Counted from the first letter of the stretch, positions 1 through 8,707 are shown. The stretch: 64,000 nt of DNA from Streptomyces natalensis ATCC 27448 (GCF_000935125.1 NZ_JRKI01000045.1:237058-301057); one strand, 5' to 3'. Made by a program: numbers and translations. The notes: generated by a model from the sequence alone, not told the origin.

Positions 1-1284
1 GGCCTGTGCCTGTCCAGCCGCACAGTGCGGCGCCCCGACCTCACCCTCGCCGTCGAAGACCACAATGTCCCGACCGACTCGCTGCTCGTCCTCGACCCAA
101 TGGGCAAAGCTCAGGTCGAGACCCTGCGGAAGAACTGCGCCGCCCATGGAATCGAGCTGTTCCGCCTCGGGGACCGCCGACAGGGCATCGTGCACGTGGT
201 GGCACCGGAGCACGGGTTCATCCGCCCGGGGATGTCGGTGGTCTGCGGCGACAGCCACACCTCCACCCACGGCGCGTTCGGCGCGCTGGCCTTCGGCATC
301 GGGACCACCGATGTGGAGCACGTGCTCGCCACCCAGACGCTGCCGCTTCCACGGCCGCACACCATGGCGGTCGAATTCACCGGAGTGCCCGCTGCGGACG
401 TCACGGCTAAGGACCTGATCCTGGCGCTGATCGCACACGTTGGCGCCAACGGCGCACACGGACACGTCATCGAGTACCGGGGCCGGGCCATCGAACTGCT
501 ATCGATGGAGGGCCGGATGACCCTGTGCAACATGAGCGTCGAGGCCGGGGCCCGTGCCGGGCTGATCGCACCGGACCAGGTCACCTACCGGTATCTGAAG
601 GGGCGTCCGGGGATGCCGGACGGCACTACCTGGGAGCGGGCCGTGGCCCACTGGGAGACGCTGCGCACCGACGAGGACGCCGTCTTCGACAGGGTCGTAC
701 GGATCGATGTCTCGGCCCTGACCCCATTCGTCACCTGGGGCACCAACCCAGGCCAGGCCGTCCCCCTCGCCTCCCGCGTCCCCACCCCGGAGTCCTTCGC
801 CGACGCCCAGCAGCAGGCGGCGGCCCACCGTGCCCTCGCCTACATGGGGCTGGCCTCCGGCACCCCGATGGACTCGATCGAGATCGACACCGTGTTCATC
901 GGCTCGTGCACCAACGGGCGCATTGAGGACCTCGAATCCGCCGCCGCTGTGCTGCGGGGCCGCTCCGTGGCGCCCGGCGTGCGGATGCTGGTCGTTCCCG
1001 GCTCCACGGAGGTCCGTCACCAGGCCGAAGTCCGGGGTCTACACCGGGTCTTCACCGAGGCCGGCGCGGAGTGGCGACTGTCCGGCTGCTCCATCTGCCT
1101 GGGCATGAACGCCGACCGGCTGACCGGACCCGCCCGCTGTGTGTCCACTTCGAACCGGAACTACGAGGGCCGTCAGGGCCTGGGGGTCCGTACTCACCTG
1201 GCGTCGCCCGCGGTCGCGGCGGCGACCGCCGTGACCGGAAGGCTGACCGCGCCCAGCTGCCTGCCGCAACGGGGGACCGTGTGA
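1..1284 (+). CDS. LeuC-type 3-isopropylmalate dehydratase large subunit paralog (5' end outside window)
   Basis: Large subunit of the aconitase-superfamily isomerase that moves a hydroxyl on 2-substituted malates with a [4Fe-4S] cluster. The frame is open from base 1 and already shows the family's RTVRRPDLT segment, so the gene begins left of the window; the first internal GTG at 25 is not the start. Visible hallmarks are EDHNVPT, GDSHTSTHGAFGALAFGIG, GSCTNGR near 901-921 and SGCSICLGMN near 1081-1110, which supply the three cluster cysteines, and TSNRNYEGRQG. Its end overlaps the next gene by 4 bases (GTGA). Being followed by an aminotransferase and a P450 rather than leuB-type genes, it is more likely a pathway-specific chain-extension isomerase than housekeeping leucine biosynthesis; the substrate cannot be read from sequence. 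Confidence 0.88.
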   Translation, partial: GLCLSSRTVRRPDLTLAVEDHNVPTDSLLVLDPMGKAQVETLRKNCAAHGIELFRLGDRRQGIVHVVAPEHGFIRPGMSVVCGDSHTSTHGAFGALAFGIGTTDVEHVLATQTLPLPRPHTMAVEFTGVPAADVTAKDLILALIAHVGANGAHGHVIEYRGRAIELLSMEGRMTLCNMSVEAGARAGLIAPDQVTYRYLKGRPGMPDGTTWERAVAHWETLRTDEDAVFDRVVRIDVSALTPFVTWGTNPGQAVPLASRVPTPESFADAQQQAAAHRALAYMGLASGTPMDSIEIDTVFIGSCTNGRIEDLESAAAVLRGRSVAPGVRMLVVPGSTEVRHQAEVRGLHRVFTEAGAEWRLSGCSICLGMNADRLTGPARCVSTSNRNYEGRQGLGVRTHLASPAVAAATAVTGRLTAPSCLPQRGTV

Positions 1285-1919
1285 AACCGCTGCTCGAACA
1301 CACCGGATACGGGGTCGCACTGCGCCGCGGCGATGTCGACACCGACCAGATCATCGCCGCCGAGTACTGCAAGCGGCTGACCAAGAGCGGATACGCGGAT
1401 GTGCTGTTCGCTGGATGGCGGAAGGATCCCGCGTTCGTACTGAACCGGCCGGCGAGTTCGGACGCCAGCATCCTGGTGGCGGGCCACAACTTCGGCACCG
1501 GCAGCTCCCGTGAGCACGCCGTGTGGGCGCTGCGGGACTGGGGTTTCGCGGTGGTGATCGCGAGCAGTTTCGGAGATATCTTCCGGCGCAACGCGTTCAA
1601 GAACGGTCTGCTCGCGGTCGAGTTGCCGACCCCCGTGGTGGCCGAACTGGCCGACCGTGTCGACGGCGATCCCCGCGCCAAGATCACCGTGGACCTGGCC
1701 GGCCTCGAAGTCCGCTCCGGCGGGCTGCGCCACGCGTTCGCCGTGGAAGCGAGGGCACGTCAGCTCCTGCTTGAGGGACTCGACGAGATCGCGGTCACCT
1801 TGGCCCAGGACCGCGCCATCACCACGTACGAAAAGTCGCGAGGGGACTGGCTGCCTAGCGTGCCTAATACGCCGCTTCGGCCAGTGTGCCCGTCCACGGC
1901 GAAGAGGCGGCTCATATGA
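1281..1919 (+). CDS. LeuD-type 3-isopropylmalate dehydratase small subunit paralog
   Basis: Small (swivel-domain) subunit partnering the upstream LeuC-like protein; 212 residues, the usual LeuD size. The GTG at 1281 is chosen because it overlaps the leuC-like stop as GTGA, implying translational coupling, and because the product then begins directly with the family N-terminus. Conserved features are DVDTDQIIAAEYCKRLTKSG (substrate loop, where housekeeping LeuD usually reads FLKRVTRTG), HNFGTGSSREHAVWAL and FGDIFRRNAFKNGLL. The altered substrate loop fits a non-leucine 2-alkylmalate or arylalkylmalate substrate but does not prove it. The stop overlaps the aminotransferase ATG (ATGA at 1916-1919). 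Confidence 0.88.
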   Translation: MKPLLEHTGYGVALRRGDVDTDQIIAAEYCKRLTKSGYADVLFAGWRKDPAFVLNRPASSDASILVAGHNFGTGSSREHAVWALRDWGFAVVIASSFGDIFRRNAFKNGLLAVELPTPVVAELADRVDGDPRAKITVDLAGLEVRSGGLRHAFAVEARARQLLLEGLDEIAVTLAQDRAITTYEKSRGDWLPSVPNTPLRPVCPSTAKRRLI

Positions 1920-3088
1920 CGCAGTTCCCGGTGGCTGCGCGCGTCGGCAAGCTGGCGCGCAGCGGCCTGTTCAAGCTGCTCAGCGAGGGGCATGGCGAGA
2001 AGGTGGTCGACCTCGCCCTCGGTGTACCGGGAGCGCCCGCGACTCCGCCACGGCTGATCGAGACGGCCTGCGCGGCCCTGCGAGAGGGAATCAATCAGTA
2101 CGAGGTACCGGACGGCAATCTCGAACTGCGGCGCCGAATAGCGGCTGCGCTGCCCACGCCCACGGATCCGCTCACCGAATTGACAGTCACGGTCGGTGCC
2201 AGCGAGGCGCTTTCCGCGGCCGTGCTGGCCACCGTCAATCCGGGCGACGAGGTCATCGTCTTCGAGCCATTCTATGAGAATTTCCTCAGCGCGATCGCGC
2301 TGGCCGGTGGTGTTCCCCGCCCGGTGCGGGTGCACGCGCCGGATTGGCGCTATGACCCCGCCGAATTACGAGCGTCGTTCGGCCCACGTACGACAGCGAT
2401 CGTCCTCTGCACGCCGAACAATCCCACCGGCCATATGCTCACGCCACAGGAGTTCGCCGAGATAGCGGAACTGTGCGAACGCTGGAACGCTGTCGTCATC
2501 TCCGACGAGATCTACGCGGGATACGTCCATGAAGGAAGGCAGCATGTATCGGCGGCCGACCTGCCCGCCCTTCGCGAGCGCGGCATTGTCATCGGCAGCC
2601 TCTCTAAGAGCCATGCGGTCAGCGGCTGGCGCATCGGCTATCTGCGCGCCTGCACGGCGCTGACCAGCGCCGTTCGCCGGGTCCACGAGGCGGTCTGCGG
2701 GGGCGGCGCGACCCCTCTGCAGGAGGCGGCCGCGCGCGCCGCCGCGATGGAACCGGATTTCCTCACACCGCGCTCAGATCTGAGCGTTCAGCGGAATCTA
2801 GCGACCTACATCTTCTCCGCGGCCGGTTTTCGCTGTTTCCCACCGGACGGCGGGTGCTACGTGATGGCAGATATCCGGCACATCACGGATGAGGACAGCG
2901 AGTCTCTGGCCTATCGCCTCGTCCGGGAAGCCGGGGTTATGGTCGCGCCCGGCACGTTCTTCTACGCGGGCAGCGCGGCAGGCGCGGGACTCATCCGCAT
3001 CGCGTTCAACCGCCGAATCGAAACCCTCAACGAGGCCGAGCGCCGTCTGTCGGCATACCGGCCACGCGAACACGCTCAATCGTCTTGA
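1916..3088 (+). CDS. PLP-dependent class I aminotransferase
   Basis: Fold-type I aminotransferase of the kynurenine/methionine aminotransferase type, 390 residues from the ATG at 1916, which overlaps the leuD-like stop and is preceded by a GAGGCGG ribosome site. Recognisable PLP residues are CTPNNPTG (165-172), the ISDEIY Asp197 and Tyr200, the Schiff-base Lys231 in GSLSKSHAVSGWRIGY and Arg239. In this operon it would aminate the 2-oxoacid produced after isomerisation and oxidative decarboxylation, releasing an unusual amino acid; a dehydrogenase and a malate synthase for the earlier steps are not in the window. Codon 151 (2366-2368) is TTA, rare in Streptomyces and read by the developmentally controlled bldA tRNA. 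Confidence 0.9.
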   Translation: MTQFPVAARVGKLARSGLFKLLSEGHGEKVVDLALGVPGAPATPPRLIETACAALREGINQYEVPDGNLELRRRIAAALPTPTDPLTELTVTVGASEALSAAVLATVNPGDEVIVFEPFYENFLSAIALAGGVPRPVRVHAPDWRYDPAELRASFGPRTTAIVLCTPNNPTGHMLTPQEFAEIAELCERWNAVVISDEIYAGYVHEGRQHVSAADLPALRERGIVIGSLSKSHAVSGWRIGYLRACTALTSAVRRVHEAVCGGGATPLQEAAARAAAMEPDFLTPRSDLSVQRNLATYIFSAAGFRCFPPDGGCYVMADIRHITDEDSESLAYRLVREAGVMVAPGTFFYAGSAAGAGLIRIAFNRRIETLNEAERRLSAYRPREHAQSS

Positions 3089-3126
3089 TAAGGCGCCCCC
3101 ACCCAGCATTGTGAAAAGGACATCCG

Positions 3127-4326
3127 ATGGCCACCCTCGCCGACCGATGGAACATCCACCCAGCGCATTTCTGGCTGCGCGGCCAACAACCAGATCAGCC
3201 CATCCGATTCGACGAAGAACTGGGGATATGGAACGTCTACGGATACGCGGAGGCCGTGAGAATCCTGGGCGATCCAGCGATCTTCTCCTCCGATACAAAA
3301 CGGCTGTATGCCTCTGAAGCCGTCAATGAACATAAAGAGGGCAACCTGATCCAGATGGATGCGCCGGAACACGGCAAGCTACGCACACTGGTTAGCGGCG
3401 CATTCAACCGGAAGATCGTCGCCGACCTCGAACCTCGAATCCGCGAGGTCACCCGCGAACTGCTCGACGCGGTGCCCGACCCGTCAGAGCTCGAAGTGGT
3501 GACCGATCTCGCGTACCCGCTTCCAGTGATCGTCATCGCCGAGCTGCTGGGTGTGCCGAGCAGCGATCGCGACCTGTTCAAGCAATGGGTGACGGTGATG
3601 CTGGAGGGCACCGGTCAGCTCTCCCTGCGCGACCGCGACCTCAGCGAGGAGGACGAGCGCGATCAGCGGGCGGTGATCGAGCAGTGGCAGCCGATGTTCG
3701 ACTACATCCGCGAGCACGTTGCCGAGCGTAGGCGGCAGCCGCGCCAGGATCTGCTGACCCAACTGGTCACAGCGGAGGTCGACGGTAACCGGCTGACCGA
3801 CAACGAAGTGGTAAATTTCGCGGTCCTGCTGCTGGTCGCCGGGCACGTCAGCACCACCCTGCTGCTCGGCAACACCCTGTTGTGCCTCGACGCGCACCCG
3901 GAGTGGGCGGCGCGGGTACGCGAGGATCGCTCGCTGGTGCCGAGCGCGATTGAGGAATCGCTGCGCATGTTCAGCCCGTTCGCGGGCGTCACGCGGTCCA
4001 CATACACCGAAGTGGAGATCGCCGGGCAGCGGGTACCCGCGGACCAAATGATCATGGTGTGGCTCGCGGCGGCGAACCGGGACGCGCGCCAGTTCGCCGA
4101 CCCGGACACCTTCATCCCGACCAGGGACCCCAACCCGCACCTCGGACTCGGGCGCGGCATCCACTTCTGCCTCGGCGCTCCCCTGGCAAGACTGGAAGGC
4201 CGCGTCGCTCTAAACATGCTGATGGACCGCTTCCCAGTACTGCGCACCGACCCCGCCAATCCCCCGACCTTCGTCCCCACACCTAACATGACAGGCGTCC
4301 GCACTCTCCCCATGCGTACCATCTGA
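3127..4326 (+). CDS. Cytochrome P450
   Basis: Soluble actinobacterial P450 of 399 residues, 38 bp after the aminotransferase and in the same direction. The heme signature GLGRGIHFCLGAPLAR places the thiolate ligand at Cys348; the K-helix ExxR is Glu277-Arg280. The I-helix reads AGHVSTT (238-244), so the usual acid-alcohol pair (Glu/Asp-Thr) is Val-Ser followed by Thr, as in a subset of CYP107-like enzymes; proton delivery may rely on other groups. The likely job is hydroxylation or another oxidation of the unusual amino acid or of a product carrying it. It needs external ferredoxin and reductase, none of which is encoded nearby. Substrate unknown. Confidence 0.93.
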   Translation: MATLADRWNIHPAHFWLRGQQPDQPIRFDEELGIWNVYGYAEAVRILGDPAIFSSDTKRLYASEAVNEHKEGNLIQMDAPEHGKLRTLVSGAFNRKIVADLEPRIREVTRELLDAVPDPSELEVVTDLAYPLPVIVIAELLGVPSSDRDLFKQWVTVMLEGTGQLSLRDRDLSEEDERDQRAVIEQWQPMFDYIREHVAERRRQPRQDLLTQLVTAEVDGNRLTDNEVVNFAVLLLVAGHVSTTLLLGNTLLCLDAHPEWAARVREDRSLVPSAIEESLRMFSPFAGVTRSTYTEVEIAGQRVPADQMIMVWLAAANRDARQFADPDTFIPTRDPNPHLGLGRGIHFCLGAPLARLEGRVALNMLMDRFPVLRTDPANPPTFVPTPNMTGVRTLPMRTI

Positions 4327-4407
4327 CACTCCTTACTTGGCCCCGCACGCGGCGGCCCCCGGCTGGCTGGAAACTTCCTTACGCCGGCGGCGCCACGCGC
4401 TCCAGCG

Positions 4408-4445
4408 TTGACTTCGTGATCAATCGCAAACTGGTCACGAAGTCA
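4408..4445. promoter_or_regulatory. TetR operator/promoter: 11-bp perfect inverted repeat
   Basis: The 11-bp arms TGACTTCGTGA (4409-4419) and TCACGAAGTCA (4435-4445) are perfectly complementary across a 15-bp spacer. The left arm overlaps a TTGACT hexamer at 4408-4413 that could be a -35 box. It lies 55 bp before the TetR gene, which suggests autoregulation. Confidence 0.6.
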
Positions 4446-4500
4446 GCGGGGGGTACGGGCAATGCAATGGGGAAACGACTGTGGAGCGGGAGAATAGGGC

Positions 4501-5208
4501 GTGGAACGGGCGGAACGCGCCGAGCGCATCTTGGAGGCGGCGGCCGAGCTGCTGCTCGCTTGGGGTTACCGGCGGGTGACGATCGATGAGATCGCCCGCC
4601 GCGCCAAGGTCGGCAAGGGAACGGTCTACCTGCATTGGAAGACCAAGGACGCGTTGTTCCTAGCCGTCCTGGTCAAGGAACAGTTCCATAGCCAGCGCCG
4701 CCGGTTGCAGCGGATGCGCGACGACCCGCTGGAGATCCTGCCCGGTCGGCACGCTGGCGGCATCTTCCGGGAGTTCCTGGGGCAGCCGGTGCTCCGTGCC
4801 CTGTACACCGACGACTCCGATCTCCTCGGCCGACTCAACGACATCGCGAAGAAGGAGTTCGCGCAGCTGATAGCCGAAGGCGACCGGGTGCTCTGCCGCC
4901 ACCTCGAAGTTCTGCGCGAGCACGGCCTCGTACGCGACGACGCCGACATCCGCCACCAGCAGTACACCCTGATGGCGACGCTCATCGGCTTCTTCACCTC
5001 CGAGGGGATGCTCGCGGACCGCGCCCCGGACACCCCGGAGGTGCGGGCCGACATGCTCACCCAGATGGTCCGCAGCGCCCTGGAGGCGCCGGACCCCGAT
5101 CTCGTACGCGCCACCGCGGCGGCCGCGGCTGCGCCCAAAGTCATCGCCCTCTACGAGAACATGGCAGAACTCAGCGAGCAGGAGATGCGCCGGCAGCTCC
5201 GCAGCTGA
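4501..5208 (+). CDS. TetR/AcrR family transcriptional regulator
   Basis: 235 residues with a standard N-terminal TetR helix-turn-helix (about residues 8-54, including VTIDEIARRAKVGKGTVYLHW) and an all-helical ligand domain without a recognisable ligand class. The GTG at 4501 has a GGAGCGGGAG ribosome site about 8 bp upstream. A 37-bp palindrome sits in its own promoter. It follows the P450 operon in the same direction after a 174-bp gap, so it may control that operon as well as itself; no exporter gene is adjacent. Confidence 0.9.
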   Translation: MERAERAERILEAAAELLLAWGYRRVTIDEIARRAKVGKGTVYLHWKTKDALFLAVLVKEQFHSQRRRLQRMRDDPLEILPGRHAGGIFREFLGQPVLRALYTDDSDLLGRLNDIAKKEFAQLIAEGDRVLCRHLEVLREHGLVRDDADIRHQQYTLMATLIGFFTSEGMLADRAPDTPEVRADMLTQMVRSALEAPDPDLVRATAAAAAAPKVIALYENMAELSEQEMRRQLRS

Positions 5209-5291
5209 GAACGGCCCAGGTCGAGGCGGACACCACCGCGCGGCGGGACCTCCTTCCTCATCGACCATCTGCCCTGGAAGGACCCCGCCAT

Positions 5292-5555
5292 GTGTCCAGC
5301 CACCAAGCCCCCTGGGAATCCGTTACACCGCTCTTTCGACACGGGGGCCTTGTCCGTGAGAGCAACCAGGACACCGCCTGCGCCGGGTCCCGCTTGCTCA
5401 CCGTGGCCGACGGCTTCGGCAGCGGAGGAGCCCCCGCAAGCGCCGTCGTCGACGCGTTCAAGCGCCTCTCATGGCAGCCAGCACATCGCGGCCGACTCCA
5501 CGGCGCCTGCTGGCTTGGCTCCGCGAGGAACATCACGCTGCCTACAGTTGCGTGA
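5292..5555 (+). pseudogene. Truncated PP2C-type protein phosphatase fragment
   Basis: The 87-codon frame contains GLVRESNQDTACAG and RLLTVADGFGSGG, which match the N-terminal metal-binding region of PP2C serine/threonine phosphatases (NQD, then VADGxGG), followed by SAVVDAF. Family members need about 230 residues or more; this one runs into unrelated sequence and stops after 87 codons. It is therefore a remnant, probably left by deletion or insertion at the edge of the mobile zone. Confidence 0.6.
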
Positions 5556-5583
5556 GACATCGATCGCCAACCCGTCCCTCTAA

Positions 5584-5897
5584 ACCGTAGGCACCGCAGG
5601 TCAGGGCACCGACCTGCCCACAGTCATCTGAGAAGCCGCGCAGGGCGCCAGCCGCCCAAAGAGCCGGTGCCGGCTCGCGGCCAGGGCCTGGCCGACGGGC
5701 CACCCAACACTGGGCCCCACTGCTTCCCGAAAACGTGGAAAATCCAGCTGCCGGCCCGGCAGGCCAGCTCATCGACGCAGGTCAGAAGCCATCCCAGCCA
5801 ATCACGGCTAGGTGCCTTCTAAGCGCTGCTCCATGCCTCAACTCAGCCGACAGGTCTCCAATCCGAGCTATAGCCGGAGCCGAAGCTACGCGTGCGA
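5584..5897. other. Intergenic, no gene recognised
   Basis: About 310 bp between the PP2C remnant and the stop of the leftward operon. Frames through it look like shadows without ribosome sites, and I see no RNA gene or strong hairpin. Confidence 0.4.
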
Positions 5898-6827
5898 TCA
5901 ACCGTCGGCGTGAGTACCCCGATCCAAATCAACCAGCTGGTCCCGCAGTCGTGCGGCTTCGGCTTCTGCCTGCCGGAGCCTCCGTTCCAGGCCAGCGCGG
6001 GTCGGTGGTTTCTGCGGTTGCCGTCGCTCCGGCTCTGCCTCGCGTGGGATCAGCCAGCCGACGCGCTGGTCCGCCACAATCCAGTGCACGTAGCAACAGG
6101 TGTAGCAAAGGCACTCGGGTTCTGGGCTGGGCCAGCCCTGTGAGAGCATCCGACGCATATGGTCATGCTCGCGGGGAGCATGACCAGTCGGGTTGGATGC
6201 CCAGAACTCCTCGAACTCCTTGGTCATCTCCGCGACTCGCTTGGCGCTGCACCGATGAGGTCCCTCTTCGGGTTTCCACTCCAGGTCGGGGGCGATGACG
6301 TCGGTGATGTGCCCGCAGGCCAGCTTCACCTTCCAGAAGGCGCTGGTATGCGGCTCGTCATGGCGGATCAGGGCCCAGGTCTCAGGATCTATCCCATCAC
6401 GAGGTTCCGCCGGGTCGGCGGGAAAAGTCCGCTTCCTGCGCTCGCCCCACTCCACGATGTCCCGGTACGGAGCAGGCGGAGCGTCATCGTGGACGCAGAG
6501 CATCTGGCCCTTCTGCAGCCACTCGCACTCGGGGCCGCGCCACTGCCGATCACTCGGCAAGCACTCCTCGCCGAGCGTCAGCACCTCGTTGATGCAGCCA
6601 CAGTCCAACTGAACACGCCACCGGTAGCACTCCTTCGCCTCTGGCACCAGCAGCGCCCCTAAGGCAGGAGGAAGTCGGTCACGGAACTCGGCATTGGCCT
6701 CCTCGAACTCGCGCAAGGCTTCCTTGCGCGACCTCGCTCTTCCGGGCAACGACCGCCGCACCGCGTCAGACGCCGAGCGCGAGATCGCGTCGGGGCTACC
6801 GTCAGCATCAGTTGGATGGTTAGTCAT
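5898..6827 (-). CDS. Cysteine-rich protein of unknown function, downstream gene of two-gene operon
   Basis: 309 residues; function not recognised. Two related segments are visible: YRWRVQLDCGCINEVL (about 68-83) continuing through further Cys and His residues, and WKVKLACGHITDVIAP (about 167-182) followed by HRCSAKR. Each looks like a small zinc-binding module built on a CGC or CGH knuckle. A third cysteine cluster CLCYTCC lies near residue 240, and the last 40 residues form a charged coiled coil. The ATG at 6827 lies one base beyond the stop of the 503-residue partner, so the two are co-transcribed and probably coupled. The setting next to an integrase remnant and IS elements suggests an accessory element gene. 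Confidence 0.72.
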   Translation of the reverse strand: MTNHPTDADGSPDAISRSASDAVRRSLPGRARSRKEALREFEEANAEFRDRLPPALGALLVPEAKECYRWRVQLDCGCINEVLTLGEECLPSDRQWRGPECEWLQKGQMLCVHDDAPPAPYRDIVEWGERRKRTFPADPAEPRDGIDPETWALIRHDEPHTSAFWKVKLACGHITDVIAPDLEWKPEEGPHRCSAKRVAEMTKEFEEFWASNPTGHAPREHDHMRRMLSQGWPSPEPECLCYTCCYVHWIVADQRVGWLIPREAEPERRQPQKPPTRAGLERRLRQAEAEAARLRDQLVDLDRGTHADG

Positions 6828-6828
6828 G

Positions 6829-8340
6829 TCAGAAGTTCCCCCAGCCCGATTGAGACTCCGGTCCGTACGGGCCCCACCCCGTCAGATAAGGCTTCAGGTC
6901 ATCGGGCTTCGGCTCTCGTGGAGTTGGCATCCCTGGAAGTCGAAGCAGCGGATCAATCGCTTCGACGTGGCTCCGAGCCCAGGCCAGCCATTTCCGTGCT
7001 GAGGCAACTTCTGACTCGTCAGGCTCCGCTGCCTCTGCGATGCGCCGTTCCAACGCCTCGCAGTACTCGCGCAGGACAGCCGCTTCCTTCCACTGCGCGG
7101 CCTGTCCGCTGAGCACATGAGCCAGCTGGGCCTGAACGGCCTGCTCCTTCGCCGCAGCCATGGCCTCATGCCATCGAGCTTTGCGCTCTGCCTCCGCACG
7201 CGCCTCGTCCACCTTTCGCTGCGCATCCTCGACCGCGCGGGATTCGACTTCCTGAAGTACTGCGCCCAGGACGTCCTCAAGTACCCAACGCTTACGGTCG
7301 GCCCATTGCCTGCGGCGAGCGGAACCGCTGTAGCCGAGTTCGAGCATGAGCTTTTCGCTGCGCTGCGGATCCGCGGCCTGCGGACTCTCCTGCTTGATCG
7401 TGATGGTGTACGTGAACTCGCCGACAATCAGGTTCAATTCGCCTTCACGGCGCGAGTACTTGGGCGGCTCATAACACCCGTTGTAGGAGTATCCGCGGTT
7501 GCGGTGGCAATCAGGGACAGGGTGCTCCTCCACCCTGTGTCCCCGCCGTTCGGCTTCAGCAGCAAGCCCCTGGAACACACGAAGGGCACGGCGGCGTGGT
7601 TCTGCCGGCATCACGAGCCAGCCTTCGTCATCGCGCAGTGCGGCCACGACCGGGTGCGGTAAGCGCAACTGAACGGGGACTGGAACCTGGGGCGCGTCTT
7701 CCGGCGCCTGCTGACCGGAGTTGGGATGGGGGCCTTCGAGAAGTGAAATCTGCAGGTCCCGGATGCGGTTGAACATGCGGGACTTCTCGATGCGCTTGCC
7801 GGACGGGACGAGTCCGTGTCGCTTCGCGAAATCAATGACGCGCCGCCACTCCACCACTTGGACTTCGTCGGGTGCGTGGATGATGACCTGCCGCTCCGCG
7901 ACAAGCCGTTCGATGAGCTGAGTCGCCTTCGCCCGCCGCGCTACAGGGATGGGCCTCTCGCTGTACGACGCCACGCCCTTCGTTTCCTTCTCGGCGCCCT
8001 TGCCGATGCCGCGTGTGGTCGCGGCACCCCGTTGCTCGGTCGCACGCTCCACCTTCGTGGGGCGACTCTGCGACTCACGGGCCGACATCGTGGTCTGCTC
8101 TTCCTCAGCCGTGCGCCCCGGGCGATCCGGGTGGTGACCGTGCTTGAGGTAGAACTTCCCGGCCTCGGTCACCTCAGCCGACAGAACTCCGCGGCTCCGT
8201 CGTACCGCCAGCAGTCCGCGGTCGCGCAGTGCGTAGGCAGAGCGCCTGTCGCTCAGCTCCTGCGCGCTTAGCTCCTCGCCCGCGTCCAGGCGACCGAGAA
8301 GTGCTCGTTGCCGATCGTTCAAAGGGGACCAGCGATGCAT
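6829..8340 (-). CDS. Large winged-helix/coiled-coil protein of unknown function, first gene of two-gene operon
   Basis: 503 residues. Residues 5-70 read like a winged helix-turn-helix (LNDRQRALLGRLDAG, then a recognition-like helix and wing). Residues 140-200 carry a second helical segment with PDEVQVVEWRRVIDFAKRHG. The middle (about 225-320) contains a mixed domain with PHPVVAALRDDEGWLV, and residues about 345-440 are a long Ala/Glu/Arg coiled coil. No enzymatic motif is visible. Similar long proteins in Streptomyces are often mislabelled PE-PGRS-like. Together with its Cys-rich partner it may act on nucleic acid, but that is inference. Confidence 0.72.
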   Translation of the reverse strand: MHRWSPLNDRQRALLGRLDAGEELSAQELSDRRSAYALRDRGLLAVRRSRGVLSAEVTEAGKFYLKHGHHPDRPGRTAEEEQTTMSARESQSRPTKVERATEQRGAATTRGIGKGAEKETKGVASYSERPIPVARRAKATQLIERLVAERQVIIHAPDEVQVVEWRRVIDFAKRHGLVPSGKRIEKSRMFNRIRDLQISLLEGPHPNSGQQAPEDAPQVPVPVQLRLPHPVVAALRDDEGWLVMPAEPRRRALRVFQGLAAEAERRGHRVEEHPVPDCHRNRGYSYNGCYEPPKYSRREGELNLIVGEFTYTITIKQESPQAADPQRSEKLMLELGYSGSARRRQWADRKRWVLEDVLGAVLQEVESRAVEDAQRKVDEARAEAERKARWHEAMAAAKEQAVQAQLAHVLSGQAAQWKEAAVLREYCEALERRIAEAAEPDESEVASARKWLAWARSHVEAIDPLLRLPGMPTPREPKPDDLKPYLTGWGPYGPESQSGWGNF

Positions 8341-8707
8341 GGCATCAGCTCACACGCCCCCGCCCAGGCAGGCAATCACTCGTTCGGGTCGGGCCACCTC
8401 AACGGCAAGCCACTCCCCTGTCTACACCACCCCACTCCAAGCCTATGACCAGCACAGACTCCCGCCCCCCCGGTAGCGATCCTGCTCGAACCTCATTCGG
8501 GACGAAGAGATCGTGGGTTCACATCCAGCCACCCCGAGTGGCGTTGCCCCTGCCTCGGAACTGCTGGACAGCCGACCTCGGAGGAGACCCCAAGCCCTCT
8601 GCGATCCGCCGCAAGGAACTCTCCCCCTCCGGTAGTGCGCCCTGCGCGTAGGCTCGGGGCGGACGGCGTGACAGTGCCGGGTCCATGGAATGGGGCAGGG
8701 GGACAGC
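8341..8707. other. Divergent intergenic region
   Basis: About 370 bp between the leftward two-gene operon and the rightward nuclease-fusion gene. It should hold both promoters. I find no convincing hexamer pair and no intact small gene. A tRNA-like stretch near 8515 was considered and rejected. Confidence 0.4.

Noticed and set aside
1..1919. Housekeeping leucine biosynthesis leuCD
   Set aside because: The neighbours are an aminotransferase with a TTA codon and a P450, and the LeuD substrate loop departs from the usual form; not fully excluded.
8505..8560. tRNA-like GTGGGTTCACATCC sequence
   Set aside because: The flanking bases do not form a T-stem or acceptor stem and no anticodon arm can be drawn.
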